Part shown: one piece after another, positions 1-11,112 of the stretch
How the letters are laid out: each line of letters opens with the position of its first letter
Position numbering within the stretch: the first letter of the stretch is position 1
NCBI GenBank assembly: GCA_037444775.1
Contig: JBBILU010000005.1
Span: 79,540-143,539 of the forward strand
Direction: 5' to 3'
Source of the DNA: JBBILU01 sp037444775
Lineage (GTDB): Bacteria > Patescibacteriota > Gracilibacteria > BD1-5 > UBA6164
DNA: 64,000 nt
The notes under the pieces: model-generated
The model's input: the letters and a program-made list of their open reading frames with translations, nothing else
The model's database searches: none
Told to the model about the DNA's origin: nothing
Translations under genes and position numbers: made by a program

Positions 1-540
1 AGCTCTAATAACATAATTTAAGTTATTTGGATGAAGTTCTTTTGCGTATTCTGGATCTATTTCTTGCAATTTTTTATAAACAAATTCTTTTCAATATTTT
101 TCTGCTTCTTCTTCTAAAACTTTTCTAAATTCTAAATCAGCAACAACTTCTGGAATATCAAAATCATAAATTAAAGAATCTATATATAAACCTGTTCCTC
201 AAGCTAAAACAGGTATTTTATTTTGAAAAAAAAGTTTTTCTATAATCTTTTCTGCCTCTTTTTTATAAAGTCAAATAGAATAATTTTCATCTGGAGAAAC
301 AATGTCAATCATATGATGAATTATTCCTTCTTTTTCATCTTCTTTTATTTTTGCTGTTCAAATATTCATATATTTGAAAATTTGTCTAGAATCCACTGAA
401 ACAACTTCTGTTTTTAAATTTTTTGCAACTTCAATACTAAGACTTGTTTTTCCGCAAGCCGTTGGTCAATAAATTACAACAAGTTTTTGTTTAGAAGATT
501 TTTTTTCTATAAAACTTTTTAATCTGTCTAAATAATTCAT
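1..540 (-). CDS. miaA: tRNA dimethylallyltransferase MiaA (3' end outside window)
   Basis: Transfers a dimethylallyl group to N6 of A37 in tRNAs that read UNN codons. The first 180 codons are present and the gene runs off the left edge. Near the N-terminus is the P-loop GPTACGKTSLS, whose first Gly is a TGA codon, then DSRQIFKYMNIGTAK, which matches the family DSxQxYxxxxIGTAK motif, and AGGTGLYIDSL, which lines the substrate tunnel. The ATG at 540 places the P-loop at about residue 25, though family members usually start closer to it. The decayed gene and the S-layer gene lie upstream on the same strand. Confidence 0.95.
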
Positions 541-551
541 TAATTAAAAAT

Positions 552-686
552 TTATCTTATAACATCCACAATAATATTTGCAACATTTTTTACTATTTCT
601 ATATATCATTCTACATTTCCATTTTCCATAATTTATAAAGTTGTTCTAAATTATTATATTGAAGTCTATTTTATTAAAAAAGAAAT
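552..686 (-). other. Short region with no confident gene between miaA and the remnant
   Basis: A minus-strand open frame from an ATG near 632 reads MENGNVEGYIEIVKNVANII and stops near 552. It could be the tail of the decayed ATPase gene or chance. I see no terminator or RNA here. Confidence 0.3.
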
Positions 687-858
687 TTAATAATCAAAAA
701 GGGATTTTCAAAATCTTCTTGGACTAGATAAAAAAATATATTTAGCTTTTCTTTCTACAATAATTTCATATATATTTAGTTTTATCAGCATATATATAAT
801 TATTATCTTTATTCCTCATCTCCTCAAATGATTATATTCATATAGGTAGATTTTTCAT
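687..858 (-). pseudogene. Remnant of an AAA-ATPase-like (PF09820 type) protein
   Basis: From the ATG at 858 one frame reads MKNLPIGI, a TAA stop, then SFEEMRNKDNNYIYADKTKYI. A shifted frame continues with YEIIVERKAKYIFLSSPRRF and then GKSLF, closed by a TAA at 687. Joined, these match the start of the AAA-ATPase-like family common in anaerobes and CPR (consensus LPIGxQSFExIRxxGYxYVDKTxYI followed by FLSRPRRFGKSL). A nonsense change (CAA to TAA) and a frameshift have broken it, and only the N-terminal P-loop region remains. Family identity is from remembered consensus; the two-frame composition is seen directly. Confidence 0.75.
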
Positions 859-920
859 TTTTCTTAATTATTATTAAAATTTAATTTAATTATATAATAT
901 TTTTATTTTTTGTAAACAAC

Positions 921-954
921 AAAAAAACTCTCTTAGAAATAAGAGAGTTTTTTT
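921..954 (-). terminator. Intrinsic terminator of the S-layer protein gene
   Basis: AAAAAAACTCTCTT and AAGAGAGTTTTTTT form a perfect stem around a 6-nt loop just past the stop codon at 971. The A and T tracts allow it to work on both strands. Confidence 0.85.
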
Positions 955-970
955 GTTTAGTAGTTAAATA

Positions 971-3900
971 CTAGTTTTTAATATCAACACTAAGTTGTTT
1001 ATCAGCAGTAGCTGTTTTAGAAGAGAATACTTTAGAAATTTCAGTACCTACAGCATAAGTTTTTACACCATTAGCATCGTAATCAACTAAAGAACCATCA
1101 TCTAATTTAATTTCTTCAACATTAGCAACTTTTACATTCAATGTAGCTTTAGTTATATCTCCACCTGCAACTGCAGCTAAATCAGCAATAACATCAAATG
1201 TAGCTTTACCATCATCAATAGTAGCAAAATTTAAAAATGCTCCAGTAGAAGAGAAATCAGAAACAGAAACTGTTTTAGTAGTTCATGAAACTAGAGAAAC
1301 TCAAGTTCCAGATCTAGATAATTTTATATTAGAAACTGTAACATTACTTGCAGAAATATCTAATTTAATAGTTTTTAATAATGCTTCTATAATATCTTTA
1401 CCATCGTTATATTTATTGAAAGATTGATTTTCAGTATCTATAGTAATTTTTGCAATAACTGCTCCACTTTCTGCAGTTATATTATTTTTAGCAGCAGTTA
1501 AAGTAACTCAAGCAACACTATTAGCAGCAATAGTAACTTCTTTTGCAGTAAAAGAAGAAGGTAATGTTAAATCAGCAGGAGTATAATTATCTCAAGAAAC
1601 ATATCAATCAACAATTAATGCAGAACTTGTTGTATCTAATTGAACTTGAAATTTTCAAGTAGTAGATTTAACAGCAGTACCAGCATCAGAAATAGGATTA
1701 ATATCAGCAACTAAATAAGCTTTAGTTTCAGAAACTGGAAGATTAAAATCTTCTTTAAATTCAATTTTAGTATCAGTTCAATCAACTGTAACATCAGCTC
1801 CAGAAGCTAATACTTTTCCATCAACAGAAACTAATTTAACATTAGTAACAGTATCAGAGAAATTTCATCAAACTAATCTAAATACCATATTTTTTACTCT
1901 AGATTCTTCATATTTAGAGTCTAATTTTAATTTAGCTAATTGAACACCTGTTCTACCAGCAAGAACAACTTTATTAACATCAGTTAAAGCAGTTTTATCT
2001 TCTGATGTATCGTAAGCTATACTCAATTTACCATGATCTCTCATAGTTAAAGTAAGTGTAGAACCAGTACTAGTAACAGAAGGTACAAATTCATTATTAT
2101 CTGAATCATTAACAACAATATCAGTATTAGCTGAACTATTAAGTACTAAAGCTAAAGTTTGTTCACTTGTAACTTTATCATTACTTTTGAATTTAACAAC
2201 AACAGTAAGAGGAACATTTTTTTGTCCAGCTTCGATAACTGTATTTACATTATTAAAATCAATAGAATCAGAATCAATATTATCTTCTCCAATTTCTACA
2301 TTACCAATTTTTAATGTAGCAGAATCAATAATATCATCTAATGAACCACTATAAGCAGCACCATTACTAACATTATAATTTAGATTCTTTAAAACAAATT
2401 TTTTAACTTTTACACTATCAGCATCTCAAACAGAAACTTTAGCTCTATAAGCAACTAACTCTTGTGATCATAATACTATAGTTTCAGGATTTTGAGCAAC
2501 TTTAGTTAAAGTAAAATTAGCAGTTTTTACAGTTATATTGTGAGGATTAAAAGAGTTTGTAGATAAAACTGAATCAACTTTTGGAGTTGAAGTTAAAGTA
2601 TATGTTTTATTGTTATCTTCATCCTTTACTTCAAGAATTTTTACTGTAAATGTTAATTTTGCATTATTTAATGCTTGTGCATCTTTAACATCCATAGTTA
2701 AATCAAGAACTTTTTCTAATCATTTAGTTAAATCTATATCTTTATAGATATATGCAACATCTGTATTAGTATTAGTAGCAGTTGTAGGATTAGCATATCA
2801 ATTAGAATTATAAACATATAGATTATCTTCTGTTGAACCATTTAGTTCAAGACTATCTATAACATTAGTAACTCCAGTTCAAGTAGATTGAACTCTAACT
2901 TCAACTTTTTTAACTGTGTATCATTCAGAAGCAGCTAACATTTTTAATGTTCCAACTTTTACATCAGAAGCATCTGGTCTAGCTTCATCTTTAGTTCATT
3001 TAGCAAATGAAACTGAAATTTCAGAACCTTCAACTAATCTATCAATTTGAGCTATTCTTGCTCAAGTAACAGTAGTACTTCATGTGAATTTAACACTATA
3101 CCCAGTTTTTTTACCAACTGCATATACATCATCAGAATCATCAAAACTAATTGTAAATTTTTCATTTACATCAGCAGTAACAACTCACCTTAATTCAAAT
3201 GAAACACTTCATTTAGCTGGAATTTCATAATTAACAGCAGCTACTAAATCATCACTAGAATTAAAAGATAAATCAGCTGCAATTTCTTTTCCATCAGCAT
3301 ATAATGCTAAATTACTAAAAGAATCTCAACTAACTCCACCTTCTAAGTGAAAATTAATAGATTTTACAACAACTGCTTCATCATCTGAATTTTCTTTTAA
3401 TTCAAATCAAGCTAATTTAGCATCTTTACCAATAGTAATATTTCAAGAAGCTTCATTTGCAGTTATTCTTAATTCTCAAATATTTGTTGGAGAAAAAGGA
3501 ACTAATAATGCTCATAATAATTCTCCACCTTCAACATCTCATGAAGCTTTTAAATCAATTAATTTAACACCATAAGTAGCATTATTCTTAGAAAGGTCTG
3601 CAGCATTTGAGTCATCTCAAATTTTACCAGAAACAGTAAAAGTTTCAGTCTCACCTGCTTTTACAATAACATCTCTATTAAAAGAAATTTCTCTAGTAAC
3701 AGCAGAAAAATCCTTTGATTTAGAAACTTTTTCACCTTTTGAATTATATACAGCAACTTCATTTAAGTCAGCATAGTTACCTAAACCAACAAATTCTAAA
3801 GTTAATGTACTTAAAGTAGCATCACTTTCTCAAGCTTTCACATCAAAAGCTAATAATGATGTCCTAGGTGTATTAACAGGAGTTAATCCATCCATTGGAG

Positions 3901-4606
3901 TTTCTGGAGATAAAGAAACAGTTAATGTATTAGTAGTTGATGAAGTATCATTAGTAGTAGTATCATCAGTAGTTTCAGTAGATGTATCATCATCAGTAGT
4001 TTCAGTAGATGTATCATCTAAATCACCAATCAAATCTTCTAATAAATCATCATCAGAAGATTCTTCATTAACAGCCCAAGTAAAAATTACTCATCTTGTT
4101 CAAGAAACATTGTAATCAGAAAAAGCTTCAGCAATACCAGCAGCAACAGCTCATTCTACATAAGCAGCTTGCCAGTTAGAGTTAGAACTTTTTTCAATTC
4201 CTCTAGCTTTCATAACCATTTTTAAAGCTTCTGATTTAGAAACTTCATCTATTGGTCTAAAGTTAGTATTTGCAGAAATATATCCAGCAGCCAAAAGAGC
4301 TTCAGCATATTTACATCCCCAATCTGTTGATTTAAGATCAGCAAATTTACCTTCACAACTTTCAGAAACAGTAATCTTTCCTAATTTAGCAACAACTTTA
4401 GCTAATTCTCTTCTAGTGATAGTATCACCTAATCTATAATTACTAGGATTAGTAGATTGGTCAACAATAACACCCATAGTAGCTAATTTATTCGCAGCAT
4501 CCAAACCAGTGTATGCAGCATTTACTCCAGATGCAGAACCAACAATAGAAAAAGCTATTGCTGATAAAGCTACTACTGAAGTAACTTTTTTAACTATTTT
4601 ACTCAT
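971..4606 (-). CDS. Large S-layer homology (SLH) domain surface protein
   Basis: A 1211-residue secreted protein, probably the main surface-layer subunit or a large adhesin. Residues 1-35 are a signal peptide (KK, then a hydrophobic stretch ending GVNA-AYTG). Residues 36 to about 165 hold SLH-like repeats (TRRELAKVVAKLG, FADLKSTDWGCKYAEALLAAG, FRPIDEVSKSEALKMVMKA). A Thr/Asp/Ser linker with repeats of DDTSTETT spans about residues 195-225. The rest is a long series of beta-rich Ig-like modules with Thr, Val and Asp, few Cys, and many TGA-encoded Gly. An in-frame ATG at 4699 exists, but 4606 was chosen because the signal peptide starts there. It has its own promoter and a leader of about 220 nt. 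SLH family assignment is firm; the S-layer role is inference. Confidence 0.85.
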
Positions 4607-4825
4607 AGATATTCTATAAGTTAGTAAATAAAATATGTCTATAGTTAATGATAAACTATAAACGGTTAAAGCCTTAACCCTAATATTGTATTTATACAAT
4701 GAAGGGAATACAGAATACTAAAATAATTAATATTCTAAATTCTCTTCACTGAAAATAAAAATATTTTAAGGAAAAACTTTTTTAAAACAATCGTGATATG
4801 TTAAAGAACAATTTTTTTAAATGCT
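4607..4825 (-). promoter_or_regulatory. Long untranslated leader of the S-layer gene
   Basis: About 220 nt lie between the predicted start site and the ATG. The leader has small hairpins, including GGTTAA-AGCC-TTAACC near 4664-4680 and a TATAGTTTATC/GATAAACTATA-like pairing. S-layer mRNAs in other bacteria often carry long stabilising leaders; that role here is inference. Confidence 0.45.
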
Positions 4826-4830
4826 GTCGA

Positions 4831-4859
4831 AGTATATTTGATTTTTTATAATAAGTCAA
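4831..4859 (-). promoter_or_regulatory. Promoter of the S-layer protein gene
   Basis: On the minus strand TTGACT (4854-4859) and TATACT (4831-4836) are 17 bp apart, close to consensus for a sigma-70 promoter. Transcription would start near 4825, giving a leader of about 220 nt. Confidence 0.75.
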
Positions 4860-4903
4860 GTGGAAAAATCTTATTTCACATTTTCTTCACATAAGAATTT
4901 TTT

Positions 4904-4956
4904 AATAATAAAATAATAGATATTTAGCAATGCTAAATATCTATTATTTTATTATT
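4904..4956. repeat. 53-bp near-perfect AT palindrome
   Basis: Two 26-bp arms, the left ending in ATAGATATTTAGCA and the right starting TGCTAAATATCTAT, surround a single A. It lies between the pilC stop (4963) and the S-layer promoter. It may end pilC transcription, although its base is not followed by a clear U-tract on the minus strand. A cruciform or protein-binding role is also possible. Confidence 0.7.
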
Positions 4957-4962
4957 TTGTAT

Positions 4963-6042
4963 TTAACCTTCACTAACAGTTTCAGCTAAATTCATTATTG
5001 GTTGCATTATTGCCATAGCAATAGATCATACAGCAACAGCAAGAAAAACTATTATCATTGGTTCAAGCAATTTATTCAATGTTGTAATCATATTGTCTAC
5101 TTGCTCATCATAAAATTCTGCAACTTTTATAATTGTTTGATCTAATTTTGCAGTTTGTTCTCAAACTTGTATCATTTGAACCATCATTGGAGGAAATAAT
5201 TTGTCTCAATCTAAAGATTCCCAAATTTTTATTCATTGCTGAATATCTTCCATTATAAGTAAAACCCTTTGTCTATAAACTTCATTTCACAAAGTATCAG
5301 AAACTATACGAAAAGATTCGACAATAGAAACTCAAGAAGCCATAAGTCAAGATAAAGTTCTAGAGAATTTTGATAGAATTAATTTTTTATTTAATTCTCA
5401 GAAGACAGGAATTTTTAACATAAATTGATCCCACATATATTTTCAAGTTGAAGTCTTTTTCCATATTTTCACAAAAAGTACTATTGCTAAGACAAATATA
5501 ATTATAACATACCAGTAATTCACACAAAAATCAGAAACAGCTATAAGTATTTGTGTTGATGCTGGGAGTTTACTTTTATCTGAAAATATTTCAAGCAATT
5601 TTGGCACAACCATAACCATCATTACAAAAATAACTCATATAACTACTAATATTATAAAAGCTGGATAAATCATTGCAGATTTTAATTTTCATGATATTGA
5701 AGAAATTTTTTCTATTTGTTCTGATAAATCAAGTAAAACTGTGTTTAATCTTCAAGTTTTTTCTCAAGAATTTATTATTCAGATTTCAGAATCTGAAAAA
5801 GACTTAGGATAAAGAGAAAGGCAATTTGATAAAGTTTTTCAAGATTTTAATTCTTCTATAAAATGATTTAATATCTTTTTTAATAAGGGATTTTTTTCTT
5901 GTTTTTCCAAAACAGAAACAGACTTTACTAAACTCATTCAAGCATTAGTCATAGTAGACAAAAGTCTATAAAAAAGAAGTTTCTCTTTTACTTTTATAGT
6001 CTGCATAGACAAGATCCAGTCATTTACTTTTTCTAAATTCAT
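4963..6042 (-). CDS. pilC: Type IV pilus inner-membrane platform protein PilC (GspF family)
   Basis: A 359-residue polytopic protein that anchors the assembly ATPase at the inner membrane. It has two T2SSF domains, each a helical bundle followed by membrane segments: the first contains LLSTMTNAGMSLVKSVSVLE and GKTLSNCLSLYP, the second SRTLSGLMASGVSIVESF and the family signature GEQTAKLDQTIIKVAEFYDE. Hydrophobic segments are at about residues 135-155, 180-205 and 330-350. Length is slightly below the usual 400. It is the last gene of the pilus operon, 33 bp downstream of pilB. Many glycines, including the G of LMASG, are TGA codons. Confidence 0.93.
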
Positions 6043-6075
6043 AAAAAGATTTTTAATAATAATTTTTTAAGTATC

Positions 6076-7341
6076 TTAACCATTTTGAGTTTTTGAAGCT
6101 AAGTAAACTTCCTCGAGAGTTGTTAATCAATTTAATGCCTTCATAATTCAATCTTGTTCAAGAGAAATCATTCAATCTTGAACAGCTTGTTTATTTATAT
6201 TAAAAGCAGATTGTCAAGCAAGTATCATTTCTTTCACTCAAGAAGTTATCTCAAGAACTTCATACAATCAAACTCTTCACTTATATCCGGAATTATCGCA
6301 TTTTTCACATCCTACAGATTTATAAAAAACTGGATTTTTCAGTTTTACACCGACTCTTGCTATAAGTTCATCTTTGGGAGTTAAAGAAATTGCATTTTTT
6401 ACATTTTCTAAAGTTTTTGCTCATAAATCTTTTAGCTCTATAGGAGCCTTACAATATGGACAAAGTCTTTTTATAAGTCTTTGAGCTATAATTATGTTTA
6501 CAGAAGCTGGAATTAGGAAAGGTTGAACTCACATATTCAAGATTCTTGTGATTGTTTCAGCTGCGCTATTTGTATGTATAGTTGAAAAAACTAAATGTCA
6601 AGTTAAAGAAGCCTCAATTGCAATATCTACAGTTTCTTTGTCTCTCATCTCTCAAACCATTATAATATCTGGATCTTGCCTAAGAGCTGTTCTTATTCAA
6701 TAAGCAAAAGTATATCAAATATCTGGTTTAACTTGAGATTGATTTATTCAATCTATTTGATTTTCAACTGGATCTTCTAATGTCATTATATTAACATCCG
6801 GACTATTTAGCATCACAAGAGAAGAGTATAGTGTTGTTGATTTTCAAGAACCTGTTGGTCAACTTGTCAAGATAATTCAGTTTGGTAATCAAATTGCTTT
6901 TTTTATTAATTCAAGATTTTTTCATTCTATTCACAAAGAAGTAAGTTCTGGAATTTTTTTTGATTTATCAACAATTCTCATAACAACTTTTTCTCAATGA
7001 ACTGTTGGTAAAGTTGAAACTCTCAAATCTAAAGAAGTTCAATCTATAGTTTTACTAATTCTTCAGTCTTGAGGAATTCTTGATTCATCTATTTTTAAGT
7101 CAGATAATATTTTGAATCTTGCAACTATTCATTGGTGTAAGAAATTCTGATACTCCAAAATTTCTTTTAGATCTCAGTCAACTCTATATCTAAGTCTTAC
7201 ATAAGAACTAAGTGGTTCAATATGAATATCTGAAGAACCTCAAAGTACTGCCCCAAGAATCATATAATCACATATTTGCTGAATATTATCTCATTTATAA
7301 ACTAAATCTTTTAATGATTCTACAACTGTTTTATAATCCAT
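6076..7341 (-). CDS. pilB: Type IV pilus assembly ATPase PilB (GspE family)
   Basis: A hexameric cytoplasmic ATPase that powers pilin polymerisation. In its 421 residues are ASDIHIEP-like SSDIHIEP, the Walker A GPTGSGKSTT (about residues 160-169, two of its Gly coded by TGA), the Asp box EDPVENQIDG, the Walker B region RQDPDIIMVGEMRD, the His box TGHLVFSTIHTNSA, and a tetracysteine zinc site CPYC...CEKC that marks PilB rather than PilT. It lacks the N-terminal MshEN domain of longer PilB proteins. It lies between the 443-aa unknown and pilC in one operon. A second, diverged copy sits at 36009-37349. Confidence 0.94.
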
Positions 7342-7351
7342 AAGTATTTTA

Positions 7352-8683
7352 TTATTTAGTATTTTTATTTTCTTCGAACAAATTTTTATTTTTTTCAAAT
7401 AATTTTTTATCTATAGTTGGCAATTCAACTTTTAATTCTTCAATTATACGATTAACGAATAATTCGTACGATTTAATTTTCTCGTAATTAGAAGTCAAAT
7501 TAATTCACTTAGTTGAATCTTTTTCTAATGTAAATACTGAATCTTTTATAGATAATAAATATTTATCAAAATCTTTTAATTTATTATAAGCTCTAATTGC
7601 TGAATATGAAGAATCTTTATCTTTATTAACATTAAAATAAGAAATTGATGAAGTTACTACTCCTGAAACTGCTTTATATTTTGTAACAAATTTTGTAACT
7701 AATTCTTTAACTTTATAATCTGGCATTCATTTAAAATAAAATCTCAAAATAATACTAGCTGAGTATTTTTCATGAGCTTGTCAATCACTTGAAGAATATA
7801 TAAAAGAGAGTAAATTTTGTCATTCTGAACTAGGAAGCAAAGAAGAATCCGGATAATCAGATAATTTCAGACTTTTTATGTCAAAAACATAATTATTATA
7901 AATGTTATCATCAAATCAATATCAAGAAATTTGATTTTGAAGAAAACTATCCTTATAAACTTCTAATCACAAGTTAGATAAATTTAGTTTTCAAACATTT
8001 TGTGCAAAATAAATGAAGTTTAAAACATTGCTTTTTTTTCATGTTATTTCTAGTGGAACTTCTGTATAATATATTTTTGAATCTAGTAAATTAGCTCACT
8101 TTTGTGAATTAGCTTTTTTAGGATCAGCCTGAACATCATCCAGAGGAGTTAAATCAAATATTCATATTGGACTACTTGTTGTTATGTTAAAAGATTCAAG
8201 AATTGATTCAACATAATTTATAAACTTAAAATCGTTAAGAGTTCCTTCCGAAACTAAAGTAGAATCTTCTGTATAATAAGGTAATATTTTTGCCAAAACT
8301 CTTGCATCTCAATTTTGTTCTAATTTTTGCTTTTCTTGCTTTGTGGAAGAAACTTTCCTATTTAAAAAATCTTTGTAGTTAGAATCTCATTTTGAAACAA
8401 AATTAGCTTCATAGAAAGATTTATCTACATCAGACAAGACATTTCTTAGATAAGTATTATTACTTAAATCAAAAGATGATTTGATAGAATTAAATTCATC
8501 ATAATTTAACCCTTGTTTTTTTAAATTATCGTATTTTGTCAATATATCGGAAGCTTCGGTTTTTCTAGCTTCTATGGATGCAAAACTCGGGTATACAAAA
8601 CCAGAAGCAAAAAATACTAATAGTAAAAAAAGTACTGAATTAAATATTAAGGACTGTAAAATTATATTTTCTTTTGTTTTCAT
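7352..8683 (-). CDS. Membrane-anchored protein of the pilus operon, unknown
   Basis: 443 residues with one N-terminal membrane helix (about 9-32) after a short basic cytoplasmic end. The rest is a long helix-rich domain outside the membrane, with two coiled-coil-like Lys/Glu stretches and a C-terminus rich in Lys, Glu and Asn. It ends 10 bp before pilB and starts 9 bp after the 278-aa gene, so the four genes form an operon. By position and topology it could play the part of PilN/PilO alignment proteins, but I see no family motif. Function unknown. Confidence 0.75.
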
Positions 8684-8692
8684 ATTTTGTTT

Positions 8693-9529
8693 TTATAAAG
8701 AATTATTAGATTTGTATCAAAGTTCTAACTCAAAGGAAGTCTTTTTTGTATAATTTCCATATCAACTAACTGTTTCTGTAGTAAAGCTTTTTGGTTTTGA
8801 AATAATATAAAAATCTTTCGAAGTTGTCTGTATATAATTTATAAAACTACCTGCTACAGATATTGAAGTTCCATTCAAAAGAGAAAAATTTCAAGATTCT
8901 CATCTAAATCAGACTATATTATTAGTATCCCACTCTGAAGAATAAGCATCACAAGAAACACTAAAATTTCCATTTTCTAAAATTGATAAATTTGAACATT
9001 GTATCTTAGATTTATCAATCGGTTCAAACTTATTTTTTATAGCATCAAATTTACCTATAATATCTATCGGCATAAGTCTAGATGTACTTTTTTCAACCAG
9101 AAAAGAAACATCTCTAGAATATTTAAAATTAGAAAGAGAATAAACATCTCATATCATATCTAAAATACTTTTTGCATATTCTGTTTGTAATTCTTTGTTT
9201 TTTGTTTCATATTTAGCAATCAAAGATTCAACAGAAGAACAGTAAGTTTCATCCATTCAACTTGTAGAGTTAAGTAAAAGTCCACAAAATGGATCTAAAT
9301 ATGTGTTATTATAAAATTCTTTATTGTTTTGAACAAAATAATAAGCTCAAAAACAAAGCAAAGATATTATAGCTAAAATGTTTATTGTTTTGATGAAAAA
9401 TGATAATATTCAAAGGTAATAATACATATTTTTTTCTCCTTCTTTATTAACTTTTGTAATTTCTTCTTTTATATTTCAAGAAGAAAGTTCATCAAAAATA
9501 TTTGTAGAATCTATGTTTTCAACGGACAT
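8693..9529 (-). CDS. First gene of the pilus operon, single-pass membrane protein, unknown
   Basis: 278 residues. An acidic cytoplasmic N-terminus of about 35 residues precedes a membrane helix at about 40-65. The outer domain has a short Cys-containing region (DPFCGLLLNS, then YCSSVESLIAKYE) and a beta-rich C-terminal half with another Cys pair. A TATAAT-like box lies at 9557-9562 on the minus strand, about 30 bp upstream of the start. The topology recalls PilO or minor-pilin assembly factors, but no motif supports a name. Confidence 0.7.
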
Positions 9530-9654
9530 AAAAATATTTTTAAAAAGTAAGCTGAAATTATATTAACACACTTTTTTAATTTATCCAAAAATTTTGAATA
9601 TTTTTTATAAAAATTTATTTTTTTTTTGCTTATAAAAAAATAGATAGATTTTTT

Positions 9655-9683
9655 TTGCAAAATAAAATTTTTTATGCTATAAT
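9655..9683 (+). promoter_or_regulatory. Promoter of the MgtC/DUF4010 gene
   Basis: TTGCAA (9655-9660) and TATAAT (9678-9683) are 17 bp apart, followed by the ATG at 9714. The 184-bp gap to the divergent pilus operon is otherwise featureless and nearly all A/T. Confidence 0.75.
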
Positions 9684-9713
9684 GAAAATATATTAATTTT
9701 TAATTATTTTTTT

Positions 9714-11060
9714 ATGTCAGTAGATTTAATTTTGCAATTTTTTCTTGCTATATGACTTTGAGCTTTAATTTGAATGGAAAGATGAATCAAAGCTGAATCA
9801 AGAATTACTTTAAAAAAAGTGATTTCCTTTTGAGAAATTAGAACTTTCTCTTTGATTTCTTTTTTATGAGCAATAAGTGCTTGGATGTCTTTACAATTTA
9901 ATTCTGAAATTATTTTAATAGTTTCTATGTTACTTGTTTGAGCTTTTATTTTGATATATTATTATTTTAGTGCTTTTAAAGAAGAACAACTTGGTTTAAC
10001 TACAGAACTTTCTGTTTTTGTAACATTTTTTCTTTGAGTTTTTATTATTATGTGATATGAAAAAGTTGCAATAATATTGTCAATAGTTTTAACTTTTATT
10101 TTGTCTTTAAAATGATTTTTACAAAAAGTCAAAGAAAAAATTAGTAGAGATGAATTGAATAATACTTTGAAGTTTGCTGTCATTTCTCTTGTTATTTTAC
10201 CACTTTTACCAGATCAAAAATATTCTATAGCAGACTGACTTGGTTTTTTGTGATACTCTAATCAAATATCAAATCAAATAATAAACTTAGATTTTTTTAA
10301 TCCTTATTGAATTTGGTTTTTTGTTGTTTTAATGTCTTGAATATCTTATGCAGCTTATATAATGAGCAAAATAGTTTGAGAAAAATGAAGCATAGTTTTA
10401 TCTTGAGCAATTTGATGACTAATTTCTTCAACGGCAGTAACTGCATCTATGACGGAAGCAAGTAAAAAAGATTTTAAAAATACTAATTTATATGTAGTTG
10501 CAACTTTAACGGCATCTACAATTATGTTTATAAGAGTAGTTTTGATAGTTTTATTTTTTAATATAAATATGCTACCAGAAATTATTTATCCAAGTGCTTT
10601 TATGTTTCTTTGAATGCTTGGTTATATATTTTACTTTTATTACAAATCAAAAGATTCTAATGTTTCTGTGAAAAGTAGCAAAGAATATAAAAGTCCCTTT
10701 AGTATTTGACCAGCTTTAAAATTTGCATCTTTTGTTTTAATGATAAAATTTATTTCATGAGTTGGTGGATTATATAAAGAATATTGGTGAGATTATTTTT
10801 TCTATGCTTTGTGAATTATTTCTTGACTTGCTGATGTTGATGCTATTAGTCAAACAATGGCTGTTGATTCTGCTGAGCAGAAAGTTGGGTTATCAATTGC
10901 AGCAATGACAATAATTATAGCAGTTATTTCAAATAATTTTGTAAAATGATCTATTGCTTGGAGATTTTGAGAAAAGAAATTCTGAATTTCAGTAATGATG
11001 TGATTTATAGTTTCTATGATAATGTGAGTTATCTGAATGGTTATGTTAAATATTTTTTAA
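9714..11060 (+). CDS. MgtC-like/DUF4010 integral membrane protein
   Basis: 448 residues with about 12 hydrophobic helices. The N-terminal part is MgtC-like: LAIGLGALIGMERGIK followed by IRTFSLISFLGAIS, matching the GLxIGxERxxxxKxAGxRT region of the MgtC/SapB family. The C-terminal part resembles DUF4010, with AVTASMTEASKK and a conserved DVDAISQTMA segment. Many helix glycines are TGA codons. Family members are implicated in magnesium or acid-stress homeostasis, but the substrate is unknown. It is monocistronic, with its own promoter and terminator. Confidence 0.8.
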
Positions 11061-11062
11061 AA

Positions 11063-11112
11063 AAATATAAAAAATTCTTAAACAAATTTGTTCAAGAATT
11101 TTTTTATATTTT
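11063..11112 (+). terminator. Terminator of the MgtC-like gene
   Basis: An AT-rich inverted repeat (AAAATATAAAAAATTCTT and AAGAATTTTTTTATATTTT) with an AAACAAATTTGTTC loop begins right after the stop codon. Confidence 0.75.

Noticed and set aside
4607..4699. Upstream start at 4699 for the S-layer gene
   Set aside because: The signal peptide begins at 4606 and a promoter with long leader lies upstream; a start at 4699 would bury the signal peptide.
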